Positions 42,578 to 52,720 are shown, counted from the stretch's first letter. The stretch is DNA of 64,000 nucleotides from Halomonas stenophila (GCF_014192275.1 NZ_JACHXR010000009.1:62001-126000), one strand, 5' to 3'. The notes: generated from the letters alone by a model not told the origin. Made by a program: numbers and translations.

Positions 42578-43489
42578 TTACTGGCCGCTCTCCCCGGAAC
42601 CGGTGTCCGGGCCTCCGGCCAGCGACCCGACCAGGCGGATCAGCTCGGGCACGTGGGCCTGGCGATCCTCGATGCCGGCGTACAACGCCTCGACCGCCGA
42701 GGCAACGCCCCGGGCCGCGCCCAGTTCATCGGTCATGGCATGGTAGTAGCCGAGATCCTTGCTGGCGTTGGCCACGCTGAAGCGGAAGCCGGAAGGGTCC
42801 CCCGACTCGATGAAGGGGCGCAGGCGTTCGAAAATCACCCCACCACCGCCACCCCTGCCCACGACCTCGAGGAAGGCTCCGTCGTCGATTCCCGCCCCGC
42901 GCGAGGCAGCGGCGGCCTCGGCGAGCACCGCCGAGAAGCCCAGCGAGACGAAGTTGTGGAGCAGCTTCAGGGTATGCCCCGCGCCCACCTCGCCGGCATG
43001 GGTGATGGTCTCGGCGAAGCTCGCGAGCAGCGGCCGGTACGGCGCGAAGAGCGGCTCGGGGGCGCCCACGATCAGGTTCAGCCGCCCCGCCTCCGCCTCC
43101 TTCGGCGTGCGGGTCATGGCGGCGTCCATGAAGCGTCCCCCGGCCCCGGTCACCCGCTCGGCCACCTGCCGGGTCGCGCTCGGCAGCGCCGTGGAGCAAT
43201 CGATCACCACGCCACCTTCCCGCAGCCCCTCCAGTACGCCGCCGGGCTCGAACAGCACCGCCTCGACCTGGGGCGAGCCGGTCACGCAGAGGATGACGAC
43301 ATCGCTGGCCTGGGCCACCTCGCGCCCGGATGCCCAGGGTGTTGCACCGGCGGCCTGCAGGTCGTCTACCGGCTGGTTGCCGGGATGGTCGAGGAAGCAC
43401 AGCCGATGACCGGCCTTCAGGATGTTGCGGGCGATGCCGTGGCCCATCAGGCCCACGCCGATCAGCCCGACCCGCATGGTCTGGGACAT
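42578..43489 (-). CDS. 3-Hydroxyisobutyrate-dehydrogenase-like NAD(P)-dependent oxidoreductase
   Basis: Beta-hydroxyacid dehydrogenase of 303 residues from the ATG at 43489 (MSQTMRVGLIGVGLMGHGI). The Rossmann motif GLIGVGLMGHG, the substrate motif near DAAMTRTPKEAEAG and the catalytic lysine in GAGHTLKLLHNF are intact; a glycine run lies at about residue 212. Tartronate-semialdehyde reductases and threonate dehydrogenases belong here. It is the last gene of the tetronate operon, 40 bp after the aldehyde dehydrogenase, so a role on a C3/C4 hydroxyacid is likely. Confidence 0.85.
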   Translation of the reverse strand: MSQTMRVGLIGVGLMGHGIARNILKAGHRLCFLDHPGNQPVDDLQAAGATPWASGREVAQASDVVILCVTGSPQVEAVLFEPGGVLEGLREGGVVIDCSTALPSATRQVAERVTGAGGRFMDAAMTRTPKEAEAGRLNLIVGAPEPLFAPYRPLLASFAETITHAGEVGAGHTLKLLHNFVSLGFSAVLAEAAAASRGAGIDDGAFLEVVGRGGGGGVIFERLRPFIESGDPSGFRFSVANASKDLGYYHAMTDELGAARGVASAVEALYAGIEDRQAHVPELIRLVGSLAGGPDTGSGESGQ

Positions 43490-43529
43490 TGTCGTCTCCT
43501 CTGGTGGCTGGGTTGAGGACGCCACCGTG

Positions 43530-44990
43530 TCATCCATGGCGGATGGCCAGGGTCTTCAGCCGGGTGTAGCTCCTGAGCCCTTCGAAGCCCTTCTCGCGGC
43601 CGTGGCCGGAGCGCCCCACGCCCCCGAAGGGCAGCTCGATACCGCCGGCGGCCCCGTAGTCGTTGACGAACACCTGGCCGCTGCGGATGCCTTTGGCGAG
43701 GCGCAGCTGGCGCCCGCCGTCGCGAGTCCAGATCCCCGCACACAGGCCGAAGTCGGTGGCATTGGCGAGCGAAAGCGCCTCCGCCTCGTCGTCGAAGCCT
43801 TGCACCGCCAGCACCGGGCCGAACAACTCCTCACGCAGCACCGCGTGGCCAGCCGGAATATCCGTCAGCAGCTGCGGCACCACGAAGTGGCCGCCGGCGG
43901 GCGCCCCCTCGGCCAGCTGTCCCTGGGCCAGCACCCGGATGCCATCGGCCCGGGCGGCCTCGAGCCTGGCCTCGAGGCCGGCCTTCTGCCGGGCACTGAT
44001 CAGCGGGCCACAGTCGGCATCCGCCTCGCCGGCATCGCAGCGCAGTGCCGAGAAGCGCTCGGCGAGGCGCGCCAGCAGGGGCTCGGCCACCTCGCGCTGG
44101 ACCAGCAGGCGACTGCCGGCCGAGCAGGTCTGACCGGCGTTCTGGATGATGCCGCGCACCACGGCCGCCAGCGCCGACTCGAGGTCGGCATCGGCGAAGA
44201 CGATCTGTGGCGACTTGCCGCCCAGCTCCAGGGTGACCGGCACATGATGCTCCGCCGCCGCCTTGGCCACCCGGGTGCCGGTCTCGGGGGAGCCGGTGAA
44301 CGACAGGTGATCGATACGTGGATGGGCCGCCAGGGCGGCGCCCGCCTCGCGTCCCAGGCCCGGGACGACGTTGAGCACGCCCGGCGGCAGGCCCGCCCGG
44401 GTGGCCAGCTCGGCCAGGCGCAGCACGCTCAGACAGGCCTCCTCCGCCGGCTTGAGCACCACGCTGTTGCCCGCCGCCAGGGCCGCGGCGACGCAGCGGC
44501 CGAAGATCTGGGCGGGATAGTTCCAGGGAATGATCTGGGCGCAGACCCCGTAGGGTTCGCGCCAGGTCATCACCGCGAAGTCGGTCTCGAAGGGGATCGT
44601 CTCGCCATGCAGCTTGTCCGCCGCCCCGCCGTAGAAGCGGAAGTAACGGGCACAGGCGGCGATGTCCCCGCGGGCCTGGGACAGCGGCTTGCCGGTATCG
44701 GCGCACTCCAGGGCGGCCAGCCGTGCGTGATCGGCCTCGATGGCCGTGGCGAAGGCCAGCAGCCATTCGCCGCGCCGGCGCGCACTCCAGCGCGACCAGT
44801 CGCCGAGCCGGCCGGCGAAGGCGTCTCCCGCCGCCCTGACGGCGGCGTCGACCTCCTCGGCCTGGCCGCGGGCGATGCGCGTGATGGCCTCGCCCCGCGC
44901 GGGCGCCTCGACCGGCAGGGTCTCGAGGGTGGCGACCCAGTCACCGCCGATCAGGGCCTCGCGGCGGGGCATGTCGGTTAAAGCAGGCAT
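43530..44990 (-). CDS. Aldehyde dehydrogenase in tetronate operon
   Basis: Enzyme of 486 residues with PWNYPAQIFGRC, the general base in LELGGKSPQ, the catalytic cysteine in NAGQTCSAGSR and LPFGGVGRSGHGREKG at the C-terminus. It lies 27 bp after the TRAP large permease and belongs to the same minus-strand operon as the four-carbon acid genes. It may make the sugar acid from a tetrose, or oxidise glycolaldehyde or tartronate semialdehyde. These roles are inferred from the operon only. Confidence 0.86.
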   Translation of the reverse strand: MPALTDMPRREALIGGDWVATLETLPVEAPARGEAITRIARGQAEEVDAAVRAAGDAFAGRLGDWSRWSARRRGEWLLAFATAIEADHARLAALECADTGKPLSQARGDIAACARYFRFYGGAADKLHGETIPFETDFAVMTWREPYGVCAQIIPWNYPAQIFGRCVAAALAAGNSVVLKPAEEACLSVLRLAELATRAGLPPGVLNVVPGLGREAGAALAAHPRIDHLSFTGSPETGTRVAKAAAEHHVPVTLELGGKSPQIVFADADLESALAAVVRGIIQNAGQTCSAGSRLLVQREVAEPLLARLAERFSALRCDAGEADADCGPLISARQKAGLEARLEAARADGIRVLAQGQLAEGAPAGGHFVVPQLLTDIPAGHAVLREELFGPVLAVQGFDDEAEALSLANATDFGLCAGIWTRDGGRQLRLAKGIRSGQVFVNDYGAAGGIELPFGGVGRSGHGREKGFEGLRSYTRLKTLAIRHG

Positions 44991-45017
44991 GTATTGGCCT
45001 CCGTGTCGTGAGGGGCG

Positions 45018-46292
45018 TCAATAGAGCAGGTCGACCAGCCCCAGCGAGATCCAGGGCAGGTAGGTGATGGCCAGCAGGCAGGCCAGCACCACCAGCACGA
45101 AGCGCATCAGCCAGGGCAGCAACTGGTCGACAGACAGCCGGGCCACCGCGCAGGCCGCGAAGAGATTGACGCCCAGCGGCGGGGTGAACATGCCGAGCGC
45201 CAGGTTCACCACGATGATCAGGCCGAAGTGCACCGGGTCGATGCCGTACTGGACGGCGATCGGCGTGAAGATCGGCGCCAGCACCAGGATCGCCGCCGAG
45301 GTCTCGATGAACATCCCGACCACCAGCAGCATGACGTTGACCGCCAGCAGGAAAGCGAGGGGACTGTCGAAGACCTCGGTCACCCAGCTCGCCACCTCGC
45401 CCGGCAGCCCCGAGCGGCTGATCAGGAAGCTGAACAGCGCCGCCGCCGCGATGATCAGCATCACCGCCGCCGTCGAGATCACGCTCTCCTTGAAGATCGG
45501 GAACAGCTCCGCCAGGGGCAGCTCGCGGTAGATCAGCCCGCCCACGATCAGCGCATAGACCACCGCCACGGCGGAGGCCTCGGTCGGCGTGAACACCCCG
45601 CCGTAGATGCCGCCGATCACCACCACCGGCATCAGCAGCGCGGCCCAGGCCCGCTTGAAGGCGGTCGGGAAGTCGTGGCGATCCTCCCGGTCACGCAGCC
45701 CGTAGCCGCGGATCTTGCAGAACAGGTAGAGGAACAGCAGCAGCGCGCCGCCGATCAGCAGCCCCGGGCCGATGCCGGCGATGAACAGCTTGCCGATCGA
45801 GGTATCGGTACTCACCCCGTAGAGGATCAGCGGGATGGAGGGCGGGATCAGCACCCCGAGCTCGGCCGAGGAGGCCTGGATGGAGGCCGCCAGCGGGCGC
45901 GGATAGTCGTGCTTGACCATGGCGGGAATCAGGATCGAGCCGATGGCGAAGGTGGTGGCCACGCTCGAGCCGGAGACCGCGGCGAACATCATGCAGGTCA
46001 GCACGCAGGTCATGGCCAGCCCGCCCTGGAGGCCGCCGACCAGGGCCTTGGCGAGATCCACCAGGCGCCGCGAGATCCCGCCGGCGGCCATCAGGTTGCC
46101 GGCGAGGATGAAGAACGGGATCGCCATGAGGGGGAAGTTGTCGATGCCCACGAACATCTGCTGGGGCACCAGCAGCAGCGGCAGGCGCGAGAAGAATTCG
46201 ATGCCGATGATCGAGGCCAGCACGATCGAGACGGCGATGGGCACCCCCAGGCTGAACAGGATGATCAGCGAGAGTCCGATGGCGGCATTCAT
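45018..46292 (-). CDS. TRAP transporter large permease (DctM type)
   Basis: Inner-membrane protein of 424 residues with about 12 helices. Hallmarks are LGVPIAVSIVLASIIGIEF at the N-terminus, SGSSVATTFAIGSILIPAM, SAELGVLIPPSIPLILYGVS, GVFTPTEASAVAVVYA and LGMFTPPLGVNLFAACAVARL. Its start overlaps the stop of the small permease gene by 4 bp. In the ltnD-otnK-denD operon it should import D-threonate, L-threonate or D-erythronate. Confidence 0.92.
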   Translation of the reverse strand: MNAAIGLSLIILFSLGVPIAVSIVLASIIGIEFFSRLPLLLVPQQMFVGIDNFPLMAIPFFILAGNLMAAGGISRRLVDLAKALVGGLQGGLAMTCVLTCMMFAAVSGSSVATTFAIGSILIPAMVKHDYPRPLAASIQASSAELGVLIPPSIPLILYGVSTDTSIGKLFIAGIGPGLLIGGALLLFLYLFCKIRGYGLRDREDRHDFPTAFKRAWAALLMPVVVIGGIYGGVFTPTEASAVAVVYALIVGGLIYRELPLAELFPIFKESVISTAAVMLIIAAAALFSFLISRSGLPGEVASWVTEVFDSPLAFLLAVNVMLLVVGMFIETSAAILVLAPIFTPIAVQYGIDPVHFGLIIVVNLALGMFTPPLGVNLFAACAVARLSVDQLLPWLMRFVLVVLACLLAITYLPWISLGLVDLLY

Positions 46293-46903
46293 GGGCGTTC
46301 ACTCCTGTCGTTGGGCTTGCCGGGGGCGACGGCATCCTGGGTGGGGCCGCCGGTCACCGGCATCGCGCCCTCGCCGGCCACCGCCGGCACCTCTTCCACG
46401 ACCGGGCCGATGGTCTCCTGGCCGGTGGCCTGGGCGAGCAGGCGAGCGACCACGGCGACCAGCGCGAAGCTCGCCCCCACCGGCATGGCGGCATAGGCCC
46501 AGGAGATCGAGACCTCGAGCCCCGACAGCATCTGCGTCTGGACGCGCAGCATCATGGCGGTGCCGAAGGTGATCAGCACCACCAGCACCACCGCGCAGCA
46601 CACGGCGATAAAGGCCTCCAGCCAGATCAGGCGACGCCCCGGCACCAGCTTGTAGATGACCTCCACGGACATCATGAAGCCGCCCCGGAAACCCGCCGCG
46701 GCCCCCAGGAAGACGCACCAGATCATGGCCGAGCGGGAGATCACCTCGGACCAGGTCGAGGGGGCATCGAAGACGAATCGCGTCATCACCTGGTAGAAGC
46801 CCAGGGAAACCGACACGATCAGCATGAGCACGGCGCCGAGCAGGGCCAGACGGGTGGTCTGGCGCTCGACCCTGAGAAAGAGTTGCAGCATCGTGGCCAC
46901 CAT
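46289..46903 (-). CDS. TRAP transporter small permease (DctQ type)
   Basis: Protein of 204 residues with four transmembrane segments (for example LALLGAVLMLIVSVSLGFYQV) and the DctQ pattern STWSEVISRSAMIWCVFLGAAAGFR. A hydrophilic tail of about 35 residues extends the C-terminus beyond the usual length. It overlaps the large permease start by 4 bp (translational coupling) and follows the binding-protein gene. Confidence 0.9.
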   Translation of the reverse strand: MVATMLQLFLRVERQTTRLALLGAVLMLIVSVSLGFYQVMTRFVFDAPSTWSEVISRSAMIWCVFLGAAAGFRGGFMMSVEVIYKLVPGRRLIWLEAFIAVCCAVVLVVLITFGTAMMLRVQTQMLSGLEVSISWAYAAMPVGASFALVAVVARLLAQATGQETIGPVVEEVPAVAGEGAMPVTGGPTQDAVAPGKPNDRSERP

Positions 46904-46956
46904 CAGTGAAGCAGGGCCCCGGCACCCTGGGGGTGCCGGGGGATCGGTTCAGCGGA

Positions 46957-47958
46957 TCAGCAGTCGCTGGCGCGTACGCGGTCGAGCATCTCGCTGCCGT
47001 ACTGGTCGGTGTAGATCTGGTAGGCCGGCTTGACGGCTTCCTGGAACGGCGCCTTGTCGATGTCCGTCTCCACGGTCATGCCCTTCTCGCGCAGCAGTTC
47101 CACGCCCTCGCTCTCGAGACGCGACACTTCCTCGCGGGTGGCTTCGGCGGAGGCCTGGGCGGCCTGCTCGAACCAGCCGCGCTGCTCCTCGGAGAGCCCG
47201 TCGAGCAGGATCGGCGAACCCAGCACCACGGCGGGCGAGTAGACATGCCCGGTCAGCGAGAGGTGATCCTGCACTTCCCAGAACTTGGTGGCGACGATCA
47301 CCGTGATGGGGTTCTCCTGGCCATCCACGGTGCCCTGCTGCAGGGCGGTGAACACCTCCGGGAAGGCCATCGGGGTGGGATGCACGCCCATCTGCTCGAA
47401 GGCCTCCATGTGCACCTTGTTCTCCATGGTGCGGACCTTGAGACCCTCGGCGTCTCCCGGCGAGGTGACCGGCCGCTGGCTGTTGGTCATGTGGCGGAAG
47501 CCATTCTCCGACCAGGCCAGGCCCACCAGGTCGTGGTTGCTCATCTTGTCGAGCAGGTCCTGGCCGACCTCGCCGTCGAGCACGCAGCGTGCCTCGTCGT
47601 AGTCCTCGAACAGGAACGGCAGATCGAGCACATAGGTCTCTGGCACGAAGTTGCCCAGCGGACCGGTGGAGGTGATCACCAGGTCCACGGTGCCGATCTG
47701 CAGGCCCTCGATCATGGCGCGCTCGCCGCCGAGGGCGCCCGAGGGATGCTCCACGACCTCGAACTCGCCGTCGCTGAGGCGCTCGAGGGTCTCCTTGAAG
47801 GCATCGGCCCCGACCGAGTAGTGGGAACTGTCGGAGAGGGTGTGGCCCAGGTTGACGGTCTGTGCCGCCTGGGCGCTGAGGGCCCCCATGGCGAGCGCGG
47901 CGGTCGTGGCACCGGTGATGGCCGTGACCAGGGTGCGGCGTGCGAAAGTGGCTGTCAT
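46957..47958 (-). CDS. TRAP transporter periplasmic binding protein (DctP type)
   Basis: Protein of 333 residues from the ATG at 47958 (MTATFARRTLVTAITGA), with GAGGTGA five bases upstream; a signal peptide ends at AQA. The conserved VRTMENKVHMEAFEQMGVHPTPMAFPEV carries the carboxylate-binding arginine, followed by ALQQGTVDGQENP. First TRAP gene in the tetronate operon, so it likely binds threonate or erythronate in the periplasm. Confidence 0.92.
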   Translation of the reverse strand: MTATFARRTLVTAITGATTAALAMGALSAQAAQTVNLGHTLSDSSHYSVGADAFKETLERLSDGEFEVVEHPSGALGGERAMIEGLQIGTVDLVITSTGPLGNFVPETYVLDLPFLFEDYDEARCVLDGEVGQDLLDKMSNHDLVGLAWSENGFRHMTNSQRPVTSPGDAEGLKVRTMENKVHMEAFEQMGVHPTPMAFPEVFTALQQGTVDGQENPITVIVATKFWEVQDHLSLTGHVYSPAVVLGSPILLDGLSEEQRGWFEQAAQASAEATREEVSRLESEGVELLREKGMTVETDIDKAPFQEAVKPAYQIYTDQYGSEMLDRVRASDC

Positions 47959-48021
47959 TGTTGTCACCTCTGTTGGCATTGACACGCTTGGGGAAACATC
48001 CCGGGGTGCGTGGTCCCGGGA

Positions 48022-48984
48022 TCAGGCTCGTTCGTCCAGGAAGGCCTCGACGATCTCGTGGAAATCCGTGTCGCTCCGGAAGCCCAGCCGGCGGGCGCGC
48101 TCGTTGGTGAAGCGTGCCGGCCAGCTGCCGACGATGGCCGCGATGCGCGCATCGGGCTCGTGGCGGACCAGCGCCAGCGCCTCCTCGCCGGCCGCCTCGC
48201 GCAGCGTCTCGAGCATCTCGGCGACGCTGACGGTGATGCCCGGCAGCATGAAGGCCCGGAAAGGTCCCAGCGACTCGCCCGGCACCTCGGCGCCGTGGAT
48301 CAGCGCCTCGACCACCTTGGCCGGCGACATCACGAACAGCTCCAGGTCGGTAGGCACCGGGCAGATGGCCTCCTCGCCGCTGAGCGGCTCGCGCAGGATG
48401 CTCGAGGCGAAGCTCGAGGCCGCGGCATTGGGACGCCCGGGGCGAATGACGATGGTCGGCAGCCGCAGCACCAGGCCGTCGACCAGCCCGCGACGGCTGT
48501 AGTCGTTGACCAGCAGCTCGCTCATGGCCTTCTGGGCGCCATAGGAGTTCTGGGGGTGCAGCGCGGTCATGTCGTCGAGGACCTCCGGCAGGTCGCCGCC
48601 ATAGGCCGCCACGGAACTGGCCATGACCAGCCGGGTATCGGCCAGCCCCTGGGCGCGGCAGCCCTCGAGCAGGGCGCGGGTGGCGTCGAAGTTGACGCGC
48701 ATGCCCAGGTCGAGGTCCTCCTCGGCCGCCGAGCTGACCACCGCGGCCAGGTGGTAGATGACGTCGGGCCGGGCCTCCAGCACCGGGTCCAGGGCGCCCG
48801 GGGTGCTGATGTCCAGCGCCAGGGGCACCACCTCGACGCCCTCCCGGGCGATGGCGGGCGGCTCGGTCTGGTCGACCAGGGTCAGGCGGCGGATCGCGGT
48901 GCCATCGAGCGCGCCGCGATCGAGGAGCCGGTGCACGAGGCGCTGGCCGAGAAAGCCGGCGGCGCCGGTGATCGCTATATGCAT
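48022..48984 (-). CDS. denD: D-erythronate dehydrogenase DenD
   Basis: Short-chain/epimerase-family NAD enzyme of 320 residues. ITGAAGFLGQRLVHRLL is the nucleotide-binding motif, MASSVAAYGG supplies the serine, and NSYGAQKAMSELLVND the YxxxK catalytic pair. DenD oxidises D-erythronate to 2-oxo-tetronate, and this protein has the DenD-type length and operon (OtnI, OtnC, OtnK, LtnD). Assignment by family and context. Confidence 0.87.
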   Translation of the reverse strand: MHIAITGAAGFLGQRLVHRLLDRGALDGTAIRRLTLVDQTEPPAIAREGVEVVPLALDISTPGALDPVLEARPDVIYHLAAVVSSAAEEDLDLGMRVNFDATRALLEGCRAQGLADTRLVMASSVAAYGGDLPEVLDDMTALHPQNSYGAQKAMSELLVNDYSRRGLVDGLVLRLPTIVIRPGRPNAAASSFASSILREPLSGEEAICPVPTDLELFVMSPAKVVEALIHGAEVPGESLGPFRAFMLPGITVSVAEMLETLREAAGEEALALVRHEPDARIAAIVGSWPARFTNERARRLGFRSDTDFHEIVEAFLDERA

Positions 48985-49030
48985 GGGTTCTCGCTTCCTG
49001 AGGTTGTCGTTGTCGTGTCGGTCCGGCCGG

Positions 49031-49837
49031 TCAGGGCTGGAGCCCGTAGTCGCGGCCCCAGCCCAGGCCGTCGCGGGTGTCGGCGGCCGGTCGGTACTCG
49101 CAGCCGACCCAGCCGCGATAGTCCAGGGCCGCGAGGCGCTCGAGCACCGCCGGATAATGGACCTCGCCGATGTCCGGCTCGTGGCGCTCCGGCACCCCGG
49201 CGATCTGCACGTGACCGATGTGCGGCAGCAGCCGCTCGAGATGGCGGATCAGGTCGCCTTCCATGATCTGGCAATGGTAGAGGTCGAACTGCAGCCGCAG
49301 GTTGTTGGCGCCCACGGCCTCGAGGACCGCCACGGCCTGGTCCTGCCGCGAGAGGAAGTAGCCCGGCATGTCACGGGTATTGATCGGCTCGATCAGCAGG
49401 GTTCGTCCGGCCTTGGCCGCCTCCCCGGCGGCGAAGCGCAGGTTTGCCAGGTAGGTGGCGTGATGGGCCTCGCGGGCTTCGGCCTGCGTTCGGGCATCGG
49501 CGTCCTCCGGGAGCAGCCCGGCCATGGCGTGCACGCGCGAGCAGTCCAGCTGCGCGGCATAGCGCAGCCCCTCGATCACGGCGTCGCGAAACTCCGCCTC
49601 GCGGCCCGGCAGGCTGGCGAGCCCGCGCTCCCCCGCCGCCCAGTCGCCGGGCGGCAGGTTGAACAGCACCTGCTCGACGCCGTTCTCATTCAGTGCCGTG
49701 CGCAGGGCCTCGGGGGAATGGACATAGGGGAACAGGTACTCGACCCCCGTGAAGCCGGCATCGGCGGCCGCGGCGAAGCGGTCGAGGAAGGCATGCTCCT
49801 GAAACAGCATGCTGAGGTTGGCGGCCAGTCGGATCAT
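49031..49837 (-). CDS. otnI: 2-Oxo-tetronate isomerase OtnI (hydroxypyruvate isomerase family)
   Basis: TIM-barrel isomerase of 268 residues: [31 protein letters not shown] at the N-terminus, then [17 protein letters not shown] with a metal-binding glutamate, [14 protein letters not shown] and a late glutamate in [10 protein letters not shown]. In tetronate pathways OtnI interconverts 2-oxo- and 3-oxo-tetronate, linking DenD with OtnK. Hydroxypyruvate isomerase (Hyi) is the close relative; the neighbours favour OtnI. Confidence 0.87.
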   Translation of the reverse strand: MIRLAANLSMLFQEHAFLDRFAAAADAGFTGVEYLFPYVHSPEALRTALNENGVEQVLFNLPPGDWAAGERGLASLPGREAEFRDAVIEGLRYAAQLDCSRVHAMAGLLPEDADARTQAEAREAHHATYLANLRFAAGEAAKAGRTLLIEPINTRDMPGYFLSRQDQAVAVLEAVGANNLRLQFDLYHCQIMEGDLIRHLERLLPHIGHVQIAGVPERHEPDIGEVHYPAVLERLAALDYRGWVGCEYRPAADTRDGLGWGRDYGLQP

Positions 49838-49857
49838 GATCGGTCCTCGCTGTAGGG

Positions 49858-50505
49858 TCAGTCGCGCGGGAAGCGAGCTTCGAGTTCGGCCACCTGCTCG
49901 GGGGTCAGGCCACGGGGATTCTGCCCCCGCAGGAGCAGATACAGCCTGGCAGTCTCCTCCAGCTCCTCGGTGGCATAGACCGCGGCCTCCAGCGACTTGC
50001 CCGCGACCACCGGGCCGTGGTTGGCCAGCAGCACTGCGCTATGGCGCCCGGCCAGCCCGCGCACGGCATCGCCCAGGCTCGGGTCGCCGGGGATGTGGTA
50101 AGGGACCAGCGGCAGGCGGCCCACCCGCATCACGTAGTAGGCGGTCAGCGGCGGGATGCAGTCGCAGGGGTCCACGTCGGGCAGGCAGGAGACGGCCACC
50201 GAATGGGTGGAGTGGAGGTGGACGATGGCACCCGACTGGGGACGCTCCTCGTACATCGCCGTGTGCAGGAAGTGCTCCTTGGTCGGCTTGTCGCCGTCGA
50301 GCAGCCGGCCGTCCTGGTCCAGGCGCGCGATTCGCCCCGGGTCGAGGCGTCCCAGGCAGGCATTGGTGGGGGTCATCAGCCAGCCGCCATCCTCGAGACG
50401 CACGCTGATGTTGCCGCTGGAACCCATGGTCAGGCCGCGGTCGAACAGCGACTGGCCCAGGGTGGCGATCCGCTCGCGCAGGGCATTGATGGCATGGGAA
50501 CTCAT
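49858..50505 (-). CDS. otnC: 3-Oxo-tetronate 4-phosphate decarboxylase OtnC (class II aldolase family)
   Basis: Protein of 215 residues of the class II aldolase/adducin family. [21 protein letters not shown] binds the substrate, and [13 protein letters not shown] and [14 protein letters not shown] carry the zinc-binding histidines. OtnC decarboxylates 3-oxo-tetronate 4-phosphate to dihydroxyacetone phosphate. It overlaps the otnK stop by 4 bp, so the two are translationally coupled. Confidence 0.9.
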   Translation of the reverse strand: MSSHAINALRERIATLGQSLFDRGLTMGSSGNISVRLEDGGWLMTPTNACLGRLDPGRIARLDQDGRLLDGDKPTKEHFLHTAMYEERPQSGAIVHLHSTHSVAVSCLPDVDPCDCIPPLTAYYVMRVGRLPLVPYHIPGDPSLGDAVRGLAGRHSAVLLANHGPVVAGKSLEAAVYATEELEETARLYLLLRGQNPRGLTPEQVAELEARFPRD

Positions 50506-51788
50506 GGCAGCACCTCGAAGGCTCGGGTGAAGAAGTCCGGGCCACCGAAGTTGCCCGACTTGAGGGCCAGGGACAGCGGCGCCTGGCGATCGTCGAGCGG
50601 CGCCTGGGTCCAGGGCACCCCGGGGTCGATCTGGTCGCCGATGCGCAGCGTGCGGATGCCGAGCGCCGAAACCACCGCGCCGGAGGTCTCGCCGCCGGCG
50701 ACCACCAGGCGCCCCACCCCTTCCGCCACCAGTTGTCGGGCCAGGCGCCCCAGTGCCGCCTCGACCAGCTGGCCGGCGCGCTCGGTGCCGAGCGCCGCCT
50801 GGGCGGCCCGGACCCGCTCCGGGTCGGCGGAGGCATAGACCAGCACGGGACCGCCGGCCGCCAACCGCTGCCGGGCGAAGGCCAACGCCGCCTGGAAGTG
50901 GTCGTCGCCCTCGGCGAGCGCCAGCGGATCCAGGACATGGCCCGGGTGGCGTTCGAGGAAACGGGCGACCTGGCCGAGCGTCGCCCGCGAGCAGCTGCCC
51001 GAGAGTACCAGGGCGCTGCCCGACGCCGGGGCAAGGCGACCGGGCTCGGCGACCTCGGCCAGCCAGTCCCGGCGCCGATACTGGGCGGGAAGGGCCTGGC
51101 CGAGCCCGGAGCCGCCGGTGACCAGCGGCAGGTCGACCACGGCCTCGGCGATCGCCTCGAGGTCCTGCTCGTCGAGGGTGCCGCAGATGACATGGCCGAT
51201 CCCCTGCTCACGCAGCGCCTCCAGGTGACGGCGGGTCGCCTCGCCGCCCTGGGCCAGCACCGGGCGGGCCGCCAGCCCCACCGGACGCGAGGCCTGCCGG
51301 GACAGCACCCGCACCAGATCGGCGTCACGCATGGGGTTCAGCGGATGGTGCTGCATACCGCTCTCGTTGAGCAGCCGGTCGCCGACGAACAGGTGGCCCT
51401 GGTAGACGGTGCGCCCATTGACCGGAAACGCCGGCACCATGACAGTCTGCGCCGCGCCGAGGCGCTCCATCAGCGCCTCGCTGACCGGGCCGATGTTGCC
51501 CGCGTCGGTGGAGTCGAAGGTCGAGCAGTACTTGAAGAAGACCTGGCGCGCCCCCTGGCCCTGCAACCAGTCGAGGGCGGCGAGGGAATCCCCGACGGCC
51601 TCGCTCACGGGGCAGGAGCGGGACTTCAGCGCCACCACCACCGCATCGACATCCTCCAGCGGCAGGGGGCCCTGCGGCACGCCGATCACCTGCAGGCAGC
51701 GCATGCCGCTGCGCACCAGGTTGTTGGCGAGGTCGGTGGCCCCGGTGAAGTCGTCGGCGATGGCACCCAGCACGATCCCCATGGTCAC
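50502..51788 (-). CDS. otnK: 3-Oxo-tetronate kinase OtnK (DUF1537/four-carbon acid sugar kinase)
   Basis: Kinase of 428 residues. The N-terminal substrate domain opens GAIADDFTGATDLANNLVRSG, with FFKYCSTFDSTDAGNIGPV. The C-terminal nucleotide-binding domain includes VVAGGETSGAVVSALGI. It phosphorylates 3-oxo-tetronate with ATP. It overlaps both neighbours by 4 bp (ltnD and otnC). The family was formerly of unknown function and is now established in acid-sugar catabolism. Confidence 0.92.
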   Translation of the reverse strand: MTMGIVLGAIADDFTGATDLANNLVRSGMRCLQVIGVPQGPLPLEDVDAVVVALKSRSCPVSEAVGDSLAALDWLQGQGARQVFFKYCSTFDSTDAGNIGPVSEALMERLGAAQTVMVPAFPVNGRTVYQGHLFVGDRLLNESGMQHHPLNPMRDADLVRVLSRQASRPVGLAARPVLAQGGEATRRHLEALREQGIGHVICGTLDEQDLEAIAEAVVDLPLVTGGSGLGQALPAQYRRRDWLAEVAEPGRLAPASGSALVLSGSCSRATLGQVARFLERHPGHVLDPLALAEGDDHFQAALAFARQRLAAGGPVLVYASADPERVRAAQAALGTERAGQLVEAALGRLARQLVAEGVGRLVVAGGETSGAVVSALGIRTLRIGDQIDPGVPWTQAPLDDRQAPLSLALKSGNFGGPDFFTRAFEVLP

Positions 51789-52720
51789 GCCTCCCCCGGG
51801 TCGTTGGCCGCCTCGGGCAGCCTGATGCCCGACAGCCGCTCGTAGACCTTGATCACCGCCGAGTCGTCCTCGCGCCCGAAACCGGCCCCCTTGGCCGCGG
51901 TGAACTGCTGCAGGGCACTGGCGGTCACCGGCGTCGGCATGGCCAGCTCGCGGCCGGTGTCGTGGACGATGTTGAGGTCCTTGACGAAGATGTCGACGGC
52001 GGACAGCGGGGTGTAGTCGCCCTTGAGGATATGCGGCACCCGGTTCTCGAACATCCAGGAGTTGCCCGCCGAGTGGGTGATCACCTCGTAGACGGTGTCC
52101 GGGTCCAGCCCCATGCGGATACCCAGCGCCATGGCCTCCGCCGCCGTGGCGATATGCACGCCGGCCAGCAGCTGGTTGACGAGCTTCATGCTCGAGCCGA
52201 TGCCGGCCGCGTCACCCAGCCGATAGACGGTGGCCGCCATGCCGTCGAGGGCCGCGGCGGCCTTGTCGAAGGCCGTGGGCGTGCCGGAGGCCATCACCGA
52301 GAGCTCGCCGCGGCGCGCCTTGGCGGCCCCGCCGCTGATCGGCGCATCGAGCATCTCGAGCCCGGCCTCGGCCAGCCGCTCGCCGAGCCGGCGGGCGATG
52401 CTGGGGGCCACCGTGGCGCACTGCAGCACCACGCTGCCCGGGGCGAGACGGCCCACCAGACCCTGGTCGCCGAACAGCACCTGCTCGACCTGGTCGGCGT
52501 TGACGACCACCAAGAGCACGATGTCGCAGTGCGCGGCCAGCTCCGCAGGGGTGGCGGCCGTGCGCCCGCCCTGGGCCGCGAAGGCCTGGCGTGCCGGGGT
52601 CGAAACGTCGCAGCCGGTCACCGCCAGCCCCTGTTCGAGGAGGGCAGTGGCCGTTCCCATGCCCATGGCGCCCAGGCCGATGACCCCGATGCGCGGCGCG
52701 CTTGCGGAAATGTCACTCAC
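51785..52720 (-). CDS. ltnD: L-threonate dehydrogenase LtnD
   Basis: Beta-hydroxyacid dehydrogenase of 311 residues: IGVIGLGAMGMGTATALLEQG at the N-terminus, DAPISGGAAKARRGELSVM, and the catalytic lysine in GIGSSMKLVNQLLAGVH. LtnD oxidises L-threonate to 2-oxo-tetronate. First gene of the ten-gene operon and divergent from the LacI regulator; tandem palindromes lie 33-62 bp upstream of its start. Confidence 0.9.
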   Translation of the reverse strand: MSDISASAPRIGVIGLGAMGMGTATALLEQGLAVTGCDVSTPARQAFAAQGGRTAATPAELAAHCDIVLLVVVNADQVEQVLFGDQGLVGRLAPGSVVLQCATVAPSIARRLGERLAEAGLEMLDAPISGGAAKARRGELSVMASGTPTAFDKAAAALDGMAATVYRLGDAAGIGSSMKLVNQLLAGVHIATAAEAMALGIRMGLDPDTVYEVITHSAGNSWMFENRVPHILKGDYTPLSAVDIFVKDLNIVHDTGRELAMPTPVTASALQQFTAAKGAGFGREDDSAVIKVYERLSGIRLPEAANDPGEA